A stretch of 64,000 bases of DNA from contig JAACJQ010000221.1 of NCBI GenBank assembly GCA_016879935.1, positions 1-64,000 on the forward strand, read 5' to 3'. This document shows positions 42,070-49,802 of this stretch, piece by piece (position 1 is the stretch's first letter; each line of letters starts with the position of its first letter). The position numbers and the translations under genes were made by a program. The stretch is from Archangiaceae bacterium. Its GTDB lineage: Bacteria; Myxococcota; Myxococcia; Myxococcales; Myxococcaceae. Under the pieces are notes generated by a model, which was not told the origin of the DNA, made no database searches, and worked only from the letters and a program-made list of their open reading frames with translations.

Positions 42070-42557
42070 GAACGAGTTCCCCCCTCGAGATTCTGAAACG
42101 TGTGGTGCGGCCGCTGGCGCGGCAACGAAAAGTGCTGATCAGCGCTCCCATCGCTGACACGTCGATGTCAGGTGGGCGCGTGCGTTTGTTGTCACCTCGT
42201 CACGGTGCCCCGGCGCGGTGGGCGGCGAAGCCCCGTCATCTTCAGCGGTTGGAGCCCGGCATGTGCCTTGCGAATGGGCCGTTCGCATGAAGCGGTTGAA
42301 CCCCGTCAACGCGAAGAAGGAGGTGCATGGAACGACCGCGGCCTGAGCTCCACCGCACCCACCACCGCAACGTGTCCCATGACCGGCCAGTCGCCTGTGA
42401 TGCTGCCGCACCCGCTCCCGGTGTGGTGTCGTCGTCACGGGCAGGCGCGCTGCGAGGGTGACCCACGATGCGTCGACCTCGCGAGCCCGCTTTCTCTCTT
42501 TGATGGGTGCTCGCCCACCTGGCGTCGACGCGTCGTGGCTCTGATTTTTCGTCGGCT
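42070..42557. other. 488-bp gap containing a structured-looking leader and two tiny frames
   Basis: No convincing gene fills this stretch between the minus-strand genes at 40894 and 42558. On the plus strand it contains a 6-bp hairpin (TGCGAA...TTCGCA around 42269-42287) and a 5-bp hairpin (GTTGA...TCAAC, 42295-42309). A strong ribosome site (AAGGAGG) sits before an ATG at 42327. Two overlapping small frames exist: 42287-42346 (19 codons) and 42327-42461 (44 codons). Neither resembles a known product. The GC-rich part at 42190-42260 has riboswitch-like GGGCGGCGAAGCCCC base-pairing potential, but no known riboswitch fits. Confidence 0.35.
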
Positions 42558-42971
42558 TCACGCGGCCTGACGATGCTGGAGCGCGGCCGCCAGCCGCTTC
42601 TCCCACGCCTCTTTCCCCACTGCCGACATGGGCGCGCGCGAGATGAGCGAGGCCGTGTTGATGGCCAGCGCGATGACCGCCGAGCGCTGGAGGAAGAGAA
42701 TCTCGGCGTACTTCTCTTTGTTCGCCTTCACGAAGTTCTGCGACGCCGATGCGTAGGCCGGCTCGACCGTGCGCACGGCCGACGCGTCGCGAAAGATGCG
42801 CAGCTTCGGCACCTCTTTGTGGAGCGCCTCGTAGAAGGGCACCTGCGGCGGCCAGAGGTCGTGCGTGATGAAGCCCTCGCTCACCGCCACCACCACGTCA
42901 GGCAGCGGCCGGTACAGCACCACCCGCCCGTTCTCGTTCTTCACCTCGAGCACCGCTTTGCCGAAGTTCAT
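42558..42971 (-). CDS. small cytoplasmic protein, STAS/SpoIIAA-like candidate
   Basis: 137 residues. ATG at 42971 with GGAGG five bases upstream. A short beta/alpha protein (GRVVLYRPLPDVVVAVSEGFITHDLWPP, KLRIFRDASAVRTVEPAYASA, KYAEILFLQRSAVIALAINTASLISR) whose central D-A-S-x-V-x-x-V-x-P turn recalls STAS/SpoIIAA folds. Family not certain. The divergent neighbour at 43213 has the same overall pattern (short beta strand, D-S/A-S turn at ~65, helix, hydrophobic strand, S-A/V-I/V-x), so they may be distant paralogues. Confidence 0.6.
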   Translation of the reverse strand: MNFGKAVLEVKNENGRVVLYRPLPDVVVAVSEGFITHDLWPPQVPFYEALHKEVPKLRIFRDASAVRTVEPAYASASQNFVKANKEKYAEILFLQRSAVIALAINTASLISRAPMSAVGKEAWEKRLAAALQHRQAA

Positions 42972-43212
42972 CGCGCCTCCCGCGCGCGAGCGGTGCAAGG
43001 CGCTCTCCATGCGGATGATCAGCGAACCCCGCGCGACCAGACCCGCGCCGTGAGTCGGCTGCTTCACCTGAGTCGGGCGCGACTTCGGTTCGGCGTGGCG
43101 TGCGAGATCGCAACGTCTCCTCAACCTGTTGACCGTTCGATCGTGGCGTGAGCTGGCGCAATGCCTGACATTCGAAATCGTTGTTGGAATATCAATTGCT
43201 GTACACGCGGCC

Positions 43213-43641
43213 ATGACCCCTGTTCATGAAATCCCCGGGAAGCTGACCGTGCAGTACGAGCCTTCGCTCAAGACCGTCGTCGACACGTGGACGAGCTACT
43301 TCGTCACGCTCGACGAGTTCAAAGACGCGGTGCTGGTGAAGGGGCTTGGCTATGGCCACCCGCGCGGCGTGCAGGCGTGGGTCGTCGACTCGTCGCGGGC
43401 GAAGGGCGCGTTCTCGCCCGAGTGTCAGGCCTTCATCGCCTCCGACATCTTCCCGACGTTCGCGAAGCAGGGCGTGAAGTACTTCATCACCATCAACGCC
43501 GAGAGCGCGGTGACGAAGATGACGGTGCGTGAGTACCAGTCGAAGGCGGGCCCGCACGGCCTGAAGCTGGTCGAGGTGAAGAACCTCGCCGACGCGCTGG
43601 AGTGGCTGCGGCGCGAGCTGGGCCACAAGCGCGCGGCGTGA
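43213..43641 (+). CDS. small cytoplasmic protein, STAS/SpoIIAA-like candidate
   Basis: 142 residues. ATG 43213 begins MTPVHEIPGKLTVQYE; the body is beta/alpha (YFVTLDEFKDAVLVKGLG, VQAWVVDSSRAKGAFSPECQAFIAS, GVKYFITINAESAVTKM, GLKLVEVKNLADALEWLRREL). The VVDSSRAKGAFSP turn and C-terminal helix suggest a STAS-like fold without a clear family name. It shares its 242-bp upstream region with the divergent gene ending at 42558. That region is A/T-richer than the coding DNA around it, fitting a two-way promoter. Convergent with the PrsW gene (2 bp between stops). Confidence 0.6.
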   Translation: MTPVHEIPGKLTVQYEPSLKTVVDTWTSYFVTLDEFKDAVLVKGLGYGHPRGVQAWVVDSSRAKGAFSPECQAFIASDIFPTFAKQGVKYFITINAESAVTKMTVREYQSKAGPHGLKLVEVKNLADALEWLRRELGHKRAA

Positions 43642-43643
43642 GC

Positions 43644-44870
43644 TCAGAGCCAGGGCGGGCGGGGCTGGCCCGGAGTCGGCCGCCACGGCTCGGGTTGCGG
43701 CAGGGGCCGGCCGAGCGCGCGGCTCATCTCGTCACGGCGCTGCCTGAGCTCTTTGCGCAGCGGCGCGACGAAGGCGCCGCTGATGGTCTGCGAGTGCCCC
43801 TGCGCCGCACGCCGCGAGTGCCACTTCGACAAGGCGAGCCGTGACGCCGCTTCGACGAAGCGCCGCGCCGAGGGCCCGCCCCAGGTGAACGTCGCCTTCC
43901 ACCAGCTCCACACGCTCGTCACCAGCTCGAGCTCGGCCGGCGTCATGTGGCCCGTCAGCACTTCGTCTTTGAGGTGCTCGCCGATGATGCGGCCCTTGCG
44001 CCGAACGAGCAGCACCACCATCACGAAGAAGCCCGTCACGAAGAGCAGCCACAACGGCAGCATCACCAGCACCAACATGCCCGAGGCGGTCGCGGCGGTG
44101 TTCCACACGGAGTGGAGGAAGACGGCGGTGCAGTAGCCACCGACGGGCGCGAAGAACTTCACCCACCCCTTCGTCGTCTCGCGCGCGAGCCCGAAGCCCA
44201 GGCCGGTGAACGAGGTGAAGAGCGGGTGAATCCACGGAGTCATCAGCCCGCGCATGAAGAACGTGCCCATGAGCGCGCTCGCTTCTTTCGTCGAGCTCAT
44301 GTCGGCCATGGCGGCGCGGCCGTAATAGATGATGTTCTCGACGCCCGCGAAGCCGAGGGCGACGAAGGCCGCGTAGATGATGCCGTCGACGACGCCGTCG
44401 AACTCACGCTTCAGGAAGTACGCGATGCCGAAGACGCCCAGGCCCTTGAAGAGCTCTTCGAAGATGGGCGCGCTCACGCACGCCGAGAGGAAGTTGCCTG
44501 CCTCGGGCCCTGCGACCTCGGTGCCGAACGCGCCGATGGCGGAGTTGATGACGGCCGAGAAGCCGCACGCCGCGATGGCGCCCCAGCCCAGCGCGCCGGC
44601 CAGCGTCCACACGGGCTCGGGGTCGAAGCGGTCGACGATCCACGGAATCCACACGTAGAGGAACAGCGCGGGCAGGGCGAGCAGGGCGCCGGTGAACATG
44701 CCGCCGAGCTCCATGCCGGGGTGGTCGCCGAAGAGCGCGGGCACGAAGAACGTCAGCAGCAACAGCCCGGCGCCGAAGAGCATGCCGAGGCCATAGAGAA
44801 GACAGCCTGCGGTGCGACGGCCGGAGTCGAGCGCGGCCGGATTCACCGGCGCCGTTGGCTGAGGAGTCAC
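43644..44870 (-). CDS. PrsW-family intramembrane metalloprotease
   Basis: 408 residues, GTG start at 44870. Eight or so membrane helices. The PrsW motifs are APIFEELFKGLG (EE pair), FDGVVDGIIYAAFVALGFAGVENIIYY (E in the second motif), HPLFTSFTGLGFG (His) and a final FLHSVWN (His). PrsW cleaves anti-sigma factors or other membrane substrates (family knowledge). The C-terminal ~90 residues form a soluble Arg/Pro-rich tail (LPQPEPWRPTPGQPRPPWL). Divergent from the cytochrome gene at 44931. Its substrate here is unknown. Confidence 0.9.
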   Translation of the reverse strand: MTPQPTAPVNPAALDSGRRTAGCLLYGLGMLFGAGLLLLTFFVPALFGDHPGMELGGMFTGALLALPALFLYVWIPWIVDRFDPEPVWTLAGALGWGAIAACGFSAVINSAIGAFGTEVAGPEAGNFLSACVSAPIFEELFKGLGVFGIAYFLKREFDGVVDGIIYAAFVALGFAGVENIIYYGRAAMADMSSTKEASALMGTFFMRGLMTPWIHPLFTSFTGLGFGLARETTKGWVKFFAPVGGYCTAVFLHSVWNTAATASGMLVLVMLPLWLLFVTGFFVMVVLLVRRKGRIIGEHLKDEVLTGHMTPAELELVTSVWSWWKATFTWGGPSARRFVEAASRLALSKWHSRRAAQGHSQTISGAFVAPLRKELRQRRDEMSRALGRPLPQPEPWRPTPGQPRPPWL

Positions 44871-44930
44871 GGTGACGACGCTACACCTGCCCGCTCGAAT
44901 ATCGAGGTCGTTCGACGGTACACAGGGCCC

Positions 44931-46310
44931 ATGAAACGACTGGTGGGAGCCGTGCTGGGCCTCTCGTTGTGCGCGTGCCCGGGCGCGATGGTGACGAGCG
45001 ACGCCGGTGTGCCGGTGGTCGATGCGGGAGAGACGCTCTCAGACCCGTTCGACGCCGGCTCGTGTCTTGCGCCCATCGTCGTCGACGCGGCGAAGGCCGA
45101 TGCGGGCCACGCGTTTCTCTTCACCGGGCCGGTGGGCGGGCAGTTGGTGCCGCGGCTCGCGTTCGACAACCTGTGGCGCGTGTGGGCGACGACTCCGCCG
45201 AGCGACGTGCCGGCCGCGATTCGGGAGCGCTACGGGTTTGCGCGAGCGCTCACGCCAAACGACGGGCTGCCGATGGGCTTTCGCACCGACGGCTCGTACG
45301 TGCGGGTCGATTGTCTCGTGTGTCACGCGGGTGAAGTCGCAGGCCAGACGGTGGTGGGCGCGGGCAACAACCGCGTCGACCTCGAGCTCTTCGTCGACGA
45401 CTTGAAGTCGCTCGCGCGCTCGTTCGGGTTCACGCCTCCGAACCCTCCCGCGCTGCGCACGGGGGCGAAGGGCGTCTCTGACATCATCGGCATGACGCTG
45501 CAGCTCGGCCTGCGAACGATGCAGCCGCCGTTTCCGGTGAACACCGAGATTGGCTACCAGGACGCGCCCGCGTGGTGGACGCTGGCCGACAAGACGCGCG
45601 TGTACACCGACGGCAGCGGGCCGCAGGCGGCGCACCGCACGATGATGGCGACGCAGCTCGCGTTCGGCACCACGCAGGCCGAGCTCGAGCGGCTCGAGCC
45701 CGAGTACATCGCGCTGCGGGAATACCTGCTGACGTTGAAGGCGCCTGCGTGGCCGTTCACTGCGCCGTCGAGTGACGCGGTGGCTCGCGGTCGCGCGCTG
45801 TTTCGTCAGCAGTGCACCATCTGTCATCGCGACGACCGATGCGAACGGCAGGAATCGAACATCGTGCCGAAAGAGACGGTGGGCACCGACCCCGAGCGCA
45901 GCGTGAAGTACGGCATGAACGAGGTCGCGCTCATCAACAACACGTGGTTCGGCGCGACCGACCAGCATCGCGCGAGTGGCGGCTACACGGCGCCGTCGTT
46001 GCGTGGCGTGTGGGCGAGCGCGCCGTACTTTCACAACGCGTCGGTGCCGACGGTCGAAGCGGTGCTCGACTCGACGAAGCGGCCGAAGTTCTTTCGCGTG
46101 CTGGGCACGTCGCGCGCCGACTACGACGAGCAGGCGGTCGGGCTCAAAGTCGAGGTGCTGACGGCGGCTCCCACGAATCCCTCACGTGGCGACCGTGCGG
46201 CCGTCTACGACACGACGAAGGTCGGCCTCGGCAATCAGGGGCACCTGTTCGGAGACGCGCTCACCCCGGCGCAGCGCGCTGATGTGCTCGCGTACCTGAA
46301 GACGCTCTGA
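44931..46310 (+). CDS. di-haem c-type cytochrome lipoprotein
   Basis: 459 residues. Lipoprotein signal (MKRLVGAVLGLSLCAC, Cys ~14-16), followed by a short DAG-rich spacer (SDAGVPVVDAG). Two haem-binding motifs, CLVCH (~128-132) and CTICH (~303-307), indicate two c-type haems. The second sits after ARGRALFRQQ, as in cytochrome c peroxidase/MauG-like and thiosulphate-type diheme proteins; later text includes GGYTAPSLRGVWASAPYFHN, a common cytochrome ligand loop. It is an electron carrier or peroxidase on the periplasmic face. No redox partner gene is adjacent. Confidence 0.85.
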   Translation: MKRLVGAVLGLSLCACPGAMVTSDAGVPVVDAGETLSDPFDAGSCLAPIVVDAAKADAGHAFLFTGPVGGQLVPRLAFDNLWRVWATTPPSDVPAAIRERYGFARALTPNDGLPMGFRTDGSYVRVDCLVCHAGEVAGQTVVGAGNNRVDLELFVDDLKSLARSFGFTPPNPPALRTGAKGVSDIIGMTLQLGLRTMQPPFPVNTEIGYQDAPAWWTLADKTRVYTDGSGPQAAHRTMMATQLAFGTTQAELERLEPEYIALREYLLTLKAPAWPFTAPSSDAVARGRALFRQQCTICHRDDRCERQESNIVPKETVGTDPERSVKYGMNEVALINNTWFGATDQHRASGGYTAPSLRGVWASAPYFHNASVPTVEAVLDSTKRPKFFRVLGTSRADYDEQAVGLKVEVLTAAPTNPSRGDRAAVYDTTKVGLGNQGHLFGDALTPAQRADVLAYLKTL

Positions 46311-46383
46311 AGGGGAGCGCGAGCACGGTGCGACAGATTCGAAGTGGCGGCGTCTTCAAACGTCACTCGATCCTGGAGCCTCC

Positions 46384-46504
46384 ATGTCGAAGTCTGGTCT
46401 GTCGATTGCGGTCCGTCGGCCAAGACCCCGCGGCCCGCGCCATCACCGACCTTCAGAAGGCCTGCTACACGTCCCTGACGAACAGCATTCCGATGGGGAA
46501 GTAG
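46384..46504 (+). pseudogene. possible frameshifted remnant of a small protein gene
   Basis: ATG at 46384 (MSKSGLSI, with GGAG upstream) soon enters non-protein-like sequence in its own frame. The neighbouring frame carries a plausible C-terminus: AARAITDLQKACYTSLTNS ending at TAG 46502-46504. Joining the two frames with one indel near 46410-46425 would make a ~40-residue protein. Low certainty; nothing else occupies 46311-46516. Confidence 0.25.
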
Positions 46505-46516
46505 TCGGCCTCGAAC

Positions 46517-47035
46517 TCAGCCCGAGAACAGCTCGTGCTCGAACATCGCGCTGGCCATCACCCGCATCGTGCGCGCGTCGGTCACCGTCAGCCGAAACAC
46601 GATGTCGGTCTCGGCGCTGAGCCACACGGGCCCGACCTTCGCGCCCAGGCCCATGCTGATGCCGAACACGTGCTGCGGCATCGGCGCGACGAGCGACGAC
46701 ACGCCGTAGGCGAGACCCATGGTCATGCGCAGCCACTCGATGAAGCGCACACCCAGCGTCATGCTGCCGAAGCCATCGGTGTGCGGCGCCCCGAAGTCGT
46801 GACGAACCTCGAAGGCCGGCATCAGCGAGAAGCGCCCGCTTCCCTGCGACAGGCGCGGGAGCGTGAACGCGAGCCCCACGCGCGCGCCGAGCGAGAAGCC
46901 ACCCCGCCCGCCATTCACGAGCGAGCGGTCACGGTCGACGACGGCAGCTCCGACGAGCGGTCCGCCGAAGAAGGTGAGCGAGGAGGGCTCTTCGGGTTCG
47001 GTCGCGGCGAGCGCGGCGCACACCAGGCTGATCAA
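46517..47035 (-). CDS. exported beta-rich protein, possibly outer membrane
   Basis: 172 residues if started at TTG 47035, which has AAGGAGG about 8 bases upstream and gives a proper signal peptide (LISLVCAALAATEP). The mature part has alternating strands with Gly turns (SLTFFGGPLVGAAVVDRDRS, GGRGGFSLGARVGLAFTLPRL, MTMGLAYGVSSLV, VFGISMGLGAKVGPVWLSAETDIVF), as in small outer-membrane barrels. In-frame ATG or GTG codons further upstream exist but would destroy the signal peptide. Divergent from the Rieske oxygenase gene by 100 bp. Confidence 0.6.
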   Translation of the reverse strand: MISLVCAALAATEPEEPSSLTFFGGPLVGAAVVDRDRSLVNGGRGGFSLGARVGLAFTLPRLSQGSGRFSLMPAFEVRHDFGAPHTDGFGSMTLGVRFIEWLRMTMGLAYGVSSLVAPMPQHVFGISMGLGAKVGPVWLSAETDIVFRLTVTDARTMRVMASAMFEHELFSG

Positions 47036-47135
47036 CAGACGCGCCTCCTTCGCGGGAACGAGCCGAGAACACCACGTTGGCCAGTGTCGTTGAAGCGTTG
47101 CTCCCCTGCTCGTGCGGCGCGAGAGTGCTGCACCC

Positions 47136-48320
47136 ATGACCGACCGGCCGAAAGTCAGCGCCGACCTCTCCAACGCCAACCGCATCGACCTCGAGGCTGA
47201 AGCCGACCTCGCTCGTTGCGGCGCGCTGAAGGACTATTGGTACGTCGCCTGTCTCTCGACCGAGCTCACCGCGAAGAAGCCGCTCTCGCGCACGCTCTTC
47301 GCCACGCCGCTGGTGCTCTTCCGCGACGCGAGTGGAAAACCCGCCGCGCTCTTCGACCGCTGCCTGCACCGCAACGCGCGCCTCTCGGCCGGAGACACCT
47401 TCGACGGCAAGCTCGGCTGCCCGTACCACGGCTGGGTCTACGACCAGACCGGCGCGTGCGTCGAGATTCCCTCGCTGGGGCCTTCGCACCAGGGCGCGCT
47501 CCTCAGCGAAGACGGTCACGCCCGCGCGGGCCTGTGTCTGCGGCCGTGCGACGTCGGCAAGGTGCGCTCCTTCGCCACGCTCGAGCAAGACGGGCTCGTC
47601 TTCGTCTTCCTCGGCGACGACGTCTCGAAGGCGCGCAAACCTCCGTTCCGCGTGCCGAAGTACGGCGAGCCCGATTGGACGACGTACTTCATGGTGACGC
47701 GCTTCCCGAACGGGGTGACGAACCTCGTCGAGAACTTCATGGACGTGCCGCACACGGTGTTCGTGCACAAAGGCTGGTTCCGCAATCGCAAGCGCACGCA
47801 GGTGCCCGCGACGGTGCACCGCACGAACGGCAGCGTGCTCGTCACCTACGAGCAGGAGAACGACCAGCTCACCGGCGCCGGCTTCTTGATGAACCCCTCA
47901 GGCGAGCCGATGAAGCACACCGACAACTACTACGTGCCGAACGTCACGCGCGTCGACTACCTCTGGGGCGAGCGCAGCGGCTACGTCATCTCGAGCCAGG
48001 TCGCGCCCATCGGCCCGCTCGACAGCCTCGTCTACACGTCCATCTCGTACCGGCTGCCGTTCGACCTGCCGAAGAACCTCGCCGCGCGCGCGCTCCGACG
48101 CTTCATGAAGTGGTACACGACGCAGGTCATCGGGCAAGACGTCGACATCATGCGCGTGCAACACGAAGGGCTGACGAGCGCTCCAGGTGGGCTCGACTTC
48201 CGCTCCACCGAGGCCGACCTGCTGCACGCCGACATCGAGGCGTACCGCGCGTGGCTGCGTGATGGCGGGCATGGTGAAGGCCCCGAAGACGCGAAGCGCC
48301 GCATCTCGTTCTGGATTTGA
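47136..48320 (+). CDS. Rieske non-haem iron oxygenase (alpha subunit)
   Basis: 394 residues. The Rieske [2Fe-2S] site is CLHRNARLS with CPYHGW about 20 residues later (~80-103). The mononuclear Fe site is NLVENFMDVPHTVFVH (two His and an Asp). The arrangement is that of phthalate/vanillate/carbazole-type oxygenases, needing an electron donor reductase not found in the window. The role could be aromatic ring, sterol or amine oxidation. It is followed 6 bp later by a kinase gene on the same strand. Confidence 0.92.
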   Translation: MTDRPKVSADLSNANRIDLEAEADLARCGALKDYWYVACLSTELTAKKPLSRTLFATPLVLFRDASGKPAALFDRCLHRNARLSAGDTFDGKLGCPYHGWVYDQTGACVEIPSLGPSHQGALLSEDGHARAGLCLRPCDVGKVRSFATLEQDGLVFVFLGDDVSKARKPPFRVPKYGEPDWTTYFMVTRFPNGVTNLVENFMDVPHTVFVHKGWFRNRKRTQVPATVHRTNGSVLVTYEQENDQLTGAGFLMNPSGEPMKHTDNYYVPNVTRVDYLWGERSGYVISSQVAPIGPLDSLVYTSISYRLPFDLPKNLAARALRRFMKWYTTQVIGQDVDIMRVQHEGLTSAPGGLDFRSTEADLLHADIEAYRAWLRDGGHGEGPEDAKRRISFWI

Positions 48321-48326
48321 GGGCAC

Positions 48327-49802
48327 GTGGACGGACAGCTTCAGCCAGGTGTGCAGTTGCTCGGGAAGCTCCGCGTCGTGCGGCTGCTCGGCGCCGGTGG
48401 CCTGGGCGCGGTCTACGAGGTCGAGCACGAGCTGACGAAGCACCGGCGCGCGCTCAAGCTGCTGCACCCGCGGCATCGCGAGAACACCGAGGTCGTGCAG
48501 CGCTTTCTGCGTGAGGCGTCGGCTGCCGGCCACATCGGTGACCCGCACATCGTCGAGACCTTCGACGCGGGCGAACTGCCCAGCGGAGAGCCGTTCCTCC
48601 TCATGGAGATGCTCGAGGGTCAGCCGCTCGCGAACCTGTTTCGCGACACGGGCCGGTTGCCCATCGCGCTCGCGTGCGACCTCGTCAGTCAGGCCGCCGA
48701 GGCCGTCGACGCCGCCCACCGCGCGGGCATCGTTCACCGCGACCTCAAGCCCGACAACCTCTTCGTCACCCAGCGCGCGGGCAAGCCCTTCATCAAGGTG
48801 CTCGACTTCGGCATCTCGAAGTTCGACTCGCAGCAGACCGGCGCGCTGACGGTGACGTCGGCCGGCGCGGCCATGGGCACACCGCTGTACATGGCGCCGG
48901 AGCAGATGCGGGGCGCACACGACGTCGACGCCCGCGCCGATGTCTATGCATTGGGTGTGGTGCTCTACGAGGCGCTCACCGGTGGCGTGCCGTTCTACGC
49001 CGAGAACTTCGCCGAGCTCGCCGCGCTCGTGCTCGGTGGCAACGCGCCATCGCTGCGTGAGCGCCGCGCCGGAGTGCCGGTCGAGCTCGCCGAGGTGGTG
49101 CACCAGGCCCTGCGAGTCTCGCCGGCCGCGCGCCCTGCCACCGCGTCGGCGTTCGCGCTGCAGCTGCGCCCATTCTGTGACTTCGTCGAGGTCGAGTCGG
49201 CGAATGCGAAGCCCTCGGCCGAGCCCATCATTCGGGAGCGCGCGACGCCTGGCCTCGCCCAGCAGTCAGTCGCCGCGTCAGACCCCGCGCTCGACTCGAC
49301 GATTCCGCGAGCGCCCGAGGCGCCGAAGCCCGACGCGCAGCCCACGCCCATCGTGCTGCAGAAGGCGCCGCCCGAGGCGCAGCCGACGCCCATCATCGAG
49401 CGCGCGCAGCCACCGCCCGCCGTCCCCGCTCCTGCGCCGCAGCGCTCGTCGTCGACCGTCGTGACGGCCGTCGTCGTCACCGCCGCCGTCATCGTGGGCG
49501 GGCTCGTCGTGCGCTCCATGGGCCCCTCGCGCTCGGGGCCAGACGCCGTCGTCGATGCTGGCCGTGCTCCCCTCGACACGGTCGTCGTTCCGGTGCGCCT
49601 GCCCCCGCTCGTCGAAGACGCAGGTGTGGTCGACGCTGGAGTGCTGGGTGACACGGGGAGCGTCGATGCAGGCGCGCCAGTGCCCGCAATGGTCGACGCG
49701 GGCGCCGTCGATGCCGGCACGAAACCGAAGCCGAAGCCTGCGAAGAAGAAAGACGCTGGTGGCGCGAGCGGGCTCAGCCACGACTTCGACGAGGGCACCT
49801 GA
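48327..49802 (+). CDS. Ser/Thr kinase with VDAG-rich exported tail
   Basis: 491 residues from a GTG at 48327. The kinase domain (~16-275) is intact: GAGGLGAV, RALKLL, HRDLKPDN, LDFGIS and APEQMR. Then a Pro/Ala/Gln-rich segment (~295-370), one membrane helix (VVTAVVVTAAVIVGGLVV, ~378-395) and a periplasmic tail of about 95 residues dominated by DAG/VDAG units (residues ~405-470) and a Lys/Pro run (KPKPKPAKKK). The kinase is cytoplasmic. The tail probably contacts envelope material. The stop overlaps the next gene (TGATG at 49800-49804), coupling it to a PEGA protein. Confidence 0.93.
   Translation: MDGQLQPGVQLLGKLRVVRLLGAGGLGAVYEVEHELTKHRRALKLLHPRHRENTEVVQRFLREASAAGHIGDPHIVETFDAGELPSGEPFLLMEMLEGQPLANLFRDTGRLPIALACDLVSQAAEAVDAAHRAGIVHRDLKPDNLFVTQRAGKPFIKVLDFGISKFDSQQTGALTVTSAGAAMGTPLYMAPEQMRGAHDVDARADVYALGVVLYEALTGGVPFYAENFAELAALVLGGNAPSLRERRAGVPVELAEVVHQALRVSPAARPATASAFALQLRPFCDFVEVESANAKPSAEPIIRERATPGLAQQSVAASDPALDSTIPRAPEAPKPDAQPTPIVLQKAPPEAQPTPIIERAQPPPAVPAPAPQRSSSTVVTAVVVTAAVIVGGLVVRSMGPSRSGPDAVVDAGRAPLDTVVVPVRLPPLVEDAGVVDAGVLGDTGSVDAGAPVPAMVDAGAVDAGTKPKPKPAKKKDAGGASGLSHDFDEGT

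Noticed and set aside
16787-42140. TGATCA-containing palindromes as an enriched motif
   Set aside because: They occur several times, but a rough expectation for a 6-mer at this GC content is about six per 64 kb, so no enrichment can be claimed. Only the operator-like one at 16787 was kept, because of its position.
42190-42260. Possible c-di-GMP-I (GEMM) riboswitch
   Set aside because: The GGGCGGCGAAGCCCC element resembles part of the core, but the conserved A-rich core positions and tetraloop receptor are missing.
43165-43195. A sigma-70 promoter (CTGACA ... TATCAA) upstream of the gene at 43213
   Set aside because: The spacing is 19 bp and the -10 match is 4 of 6. Too weak to annotate, although the region is A/T-richer.
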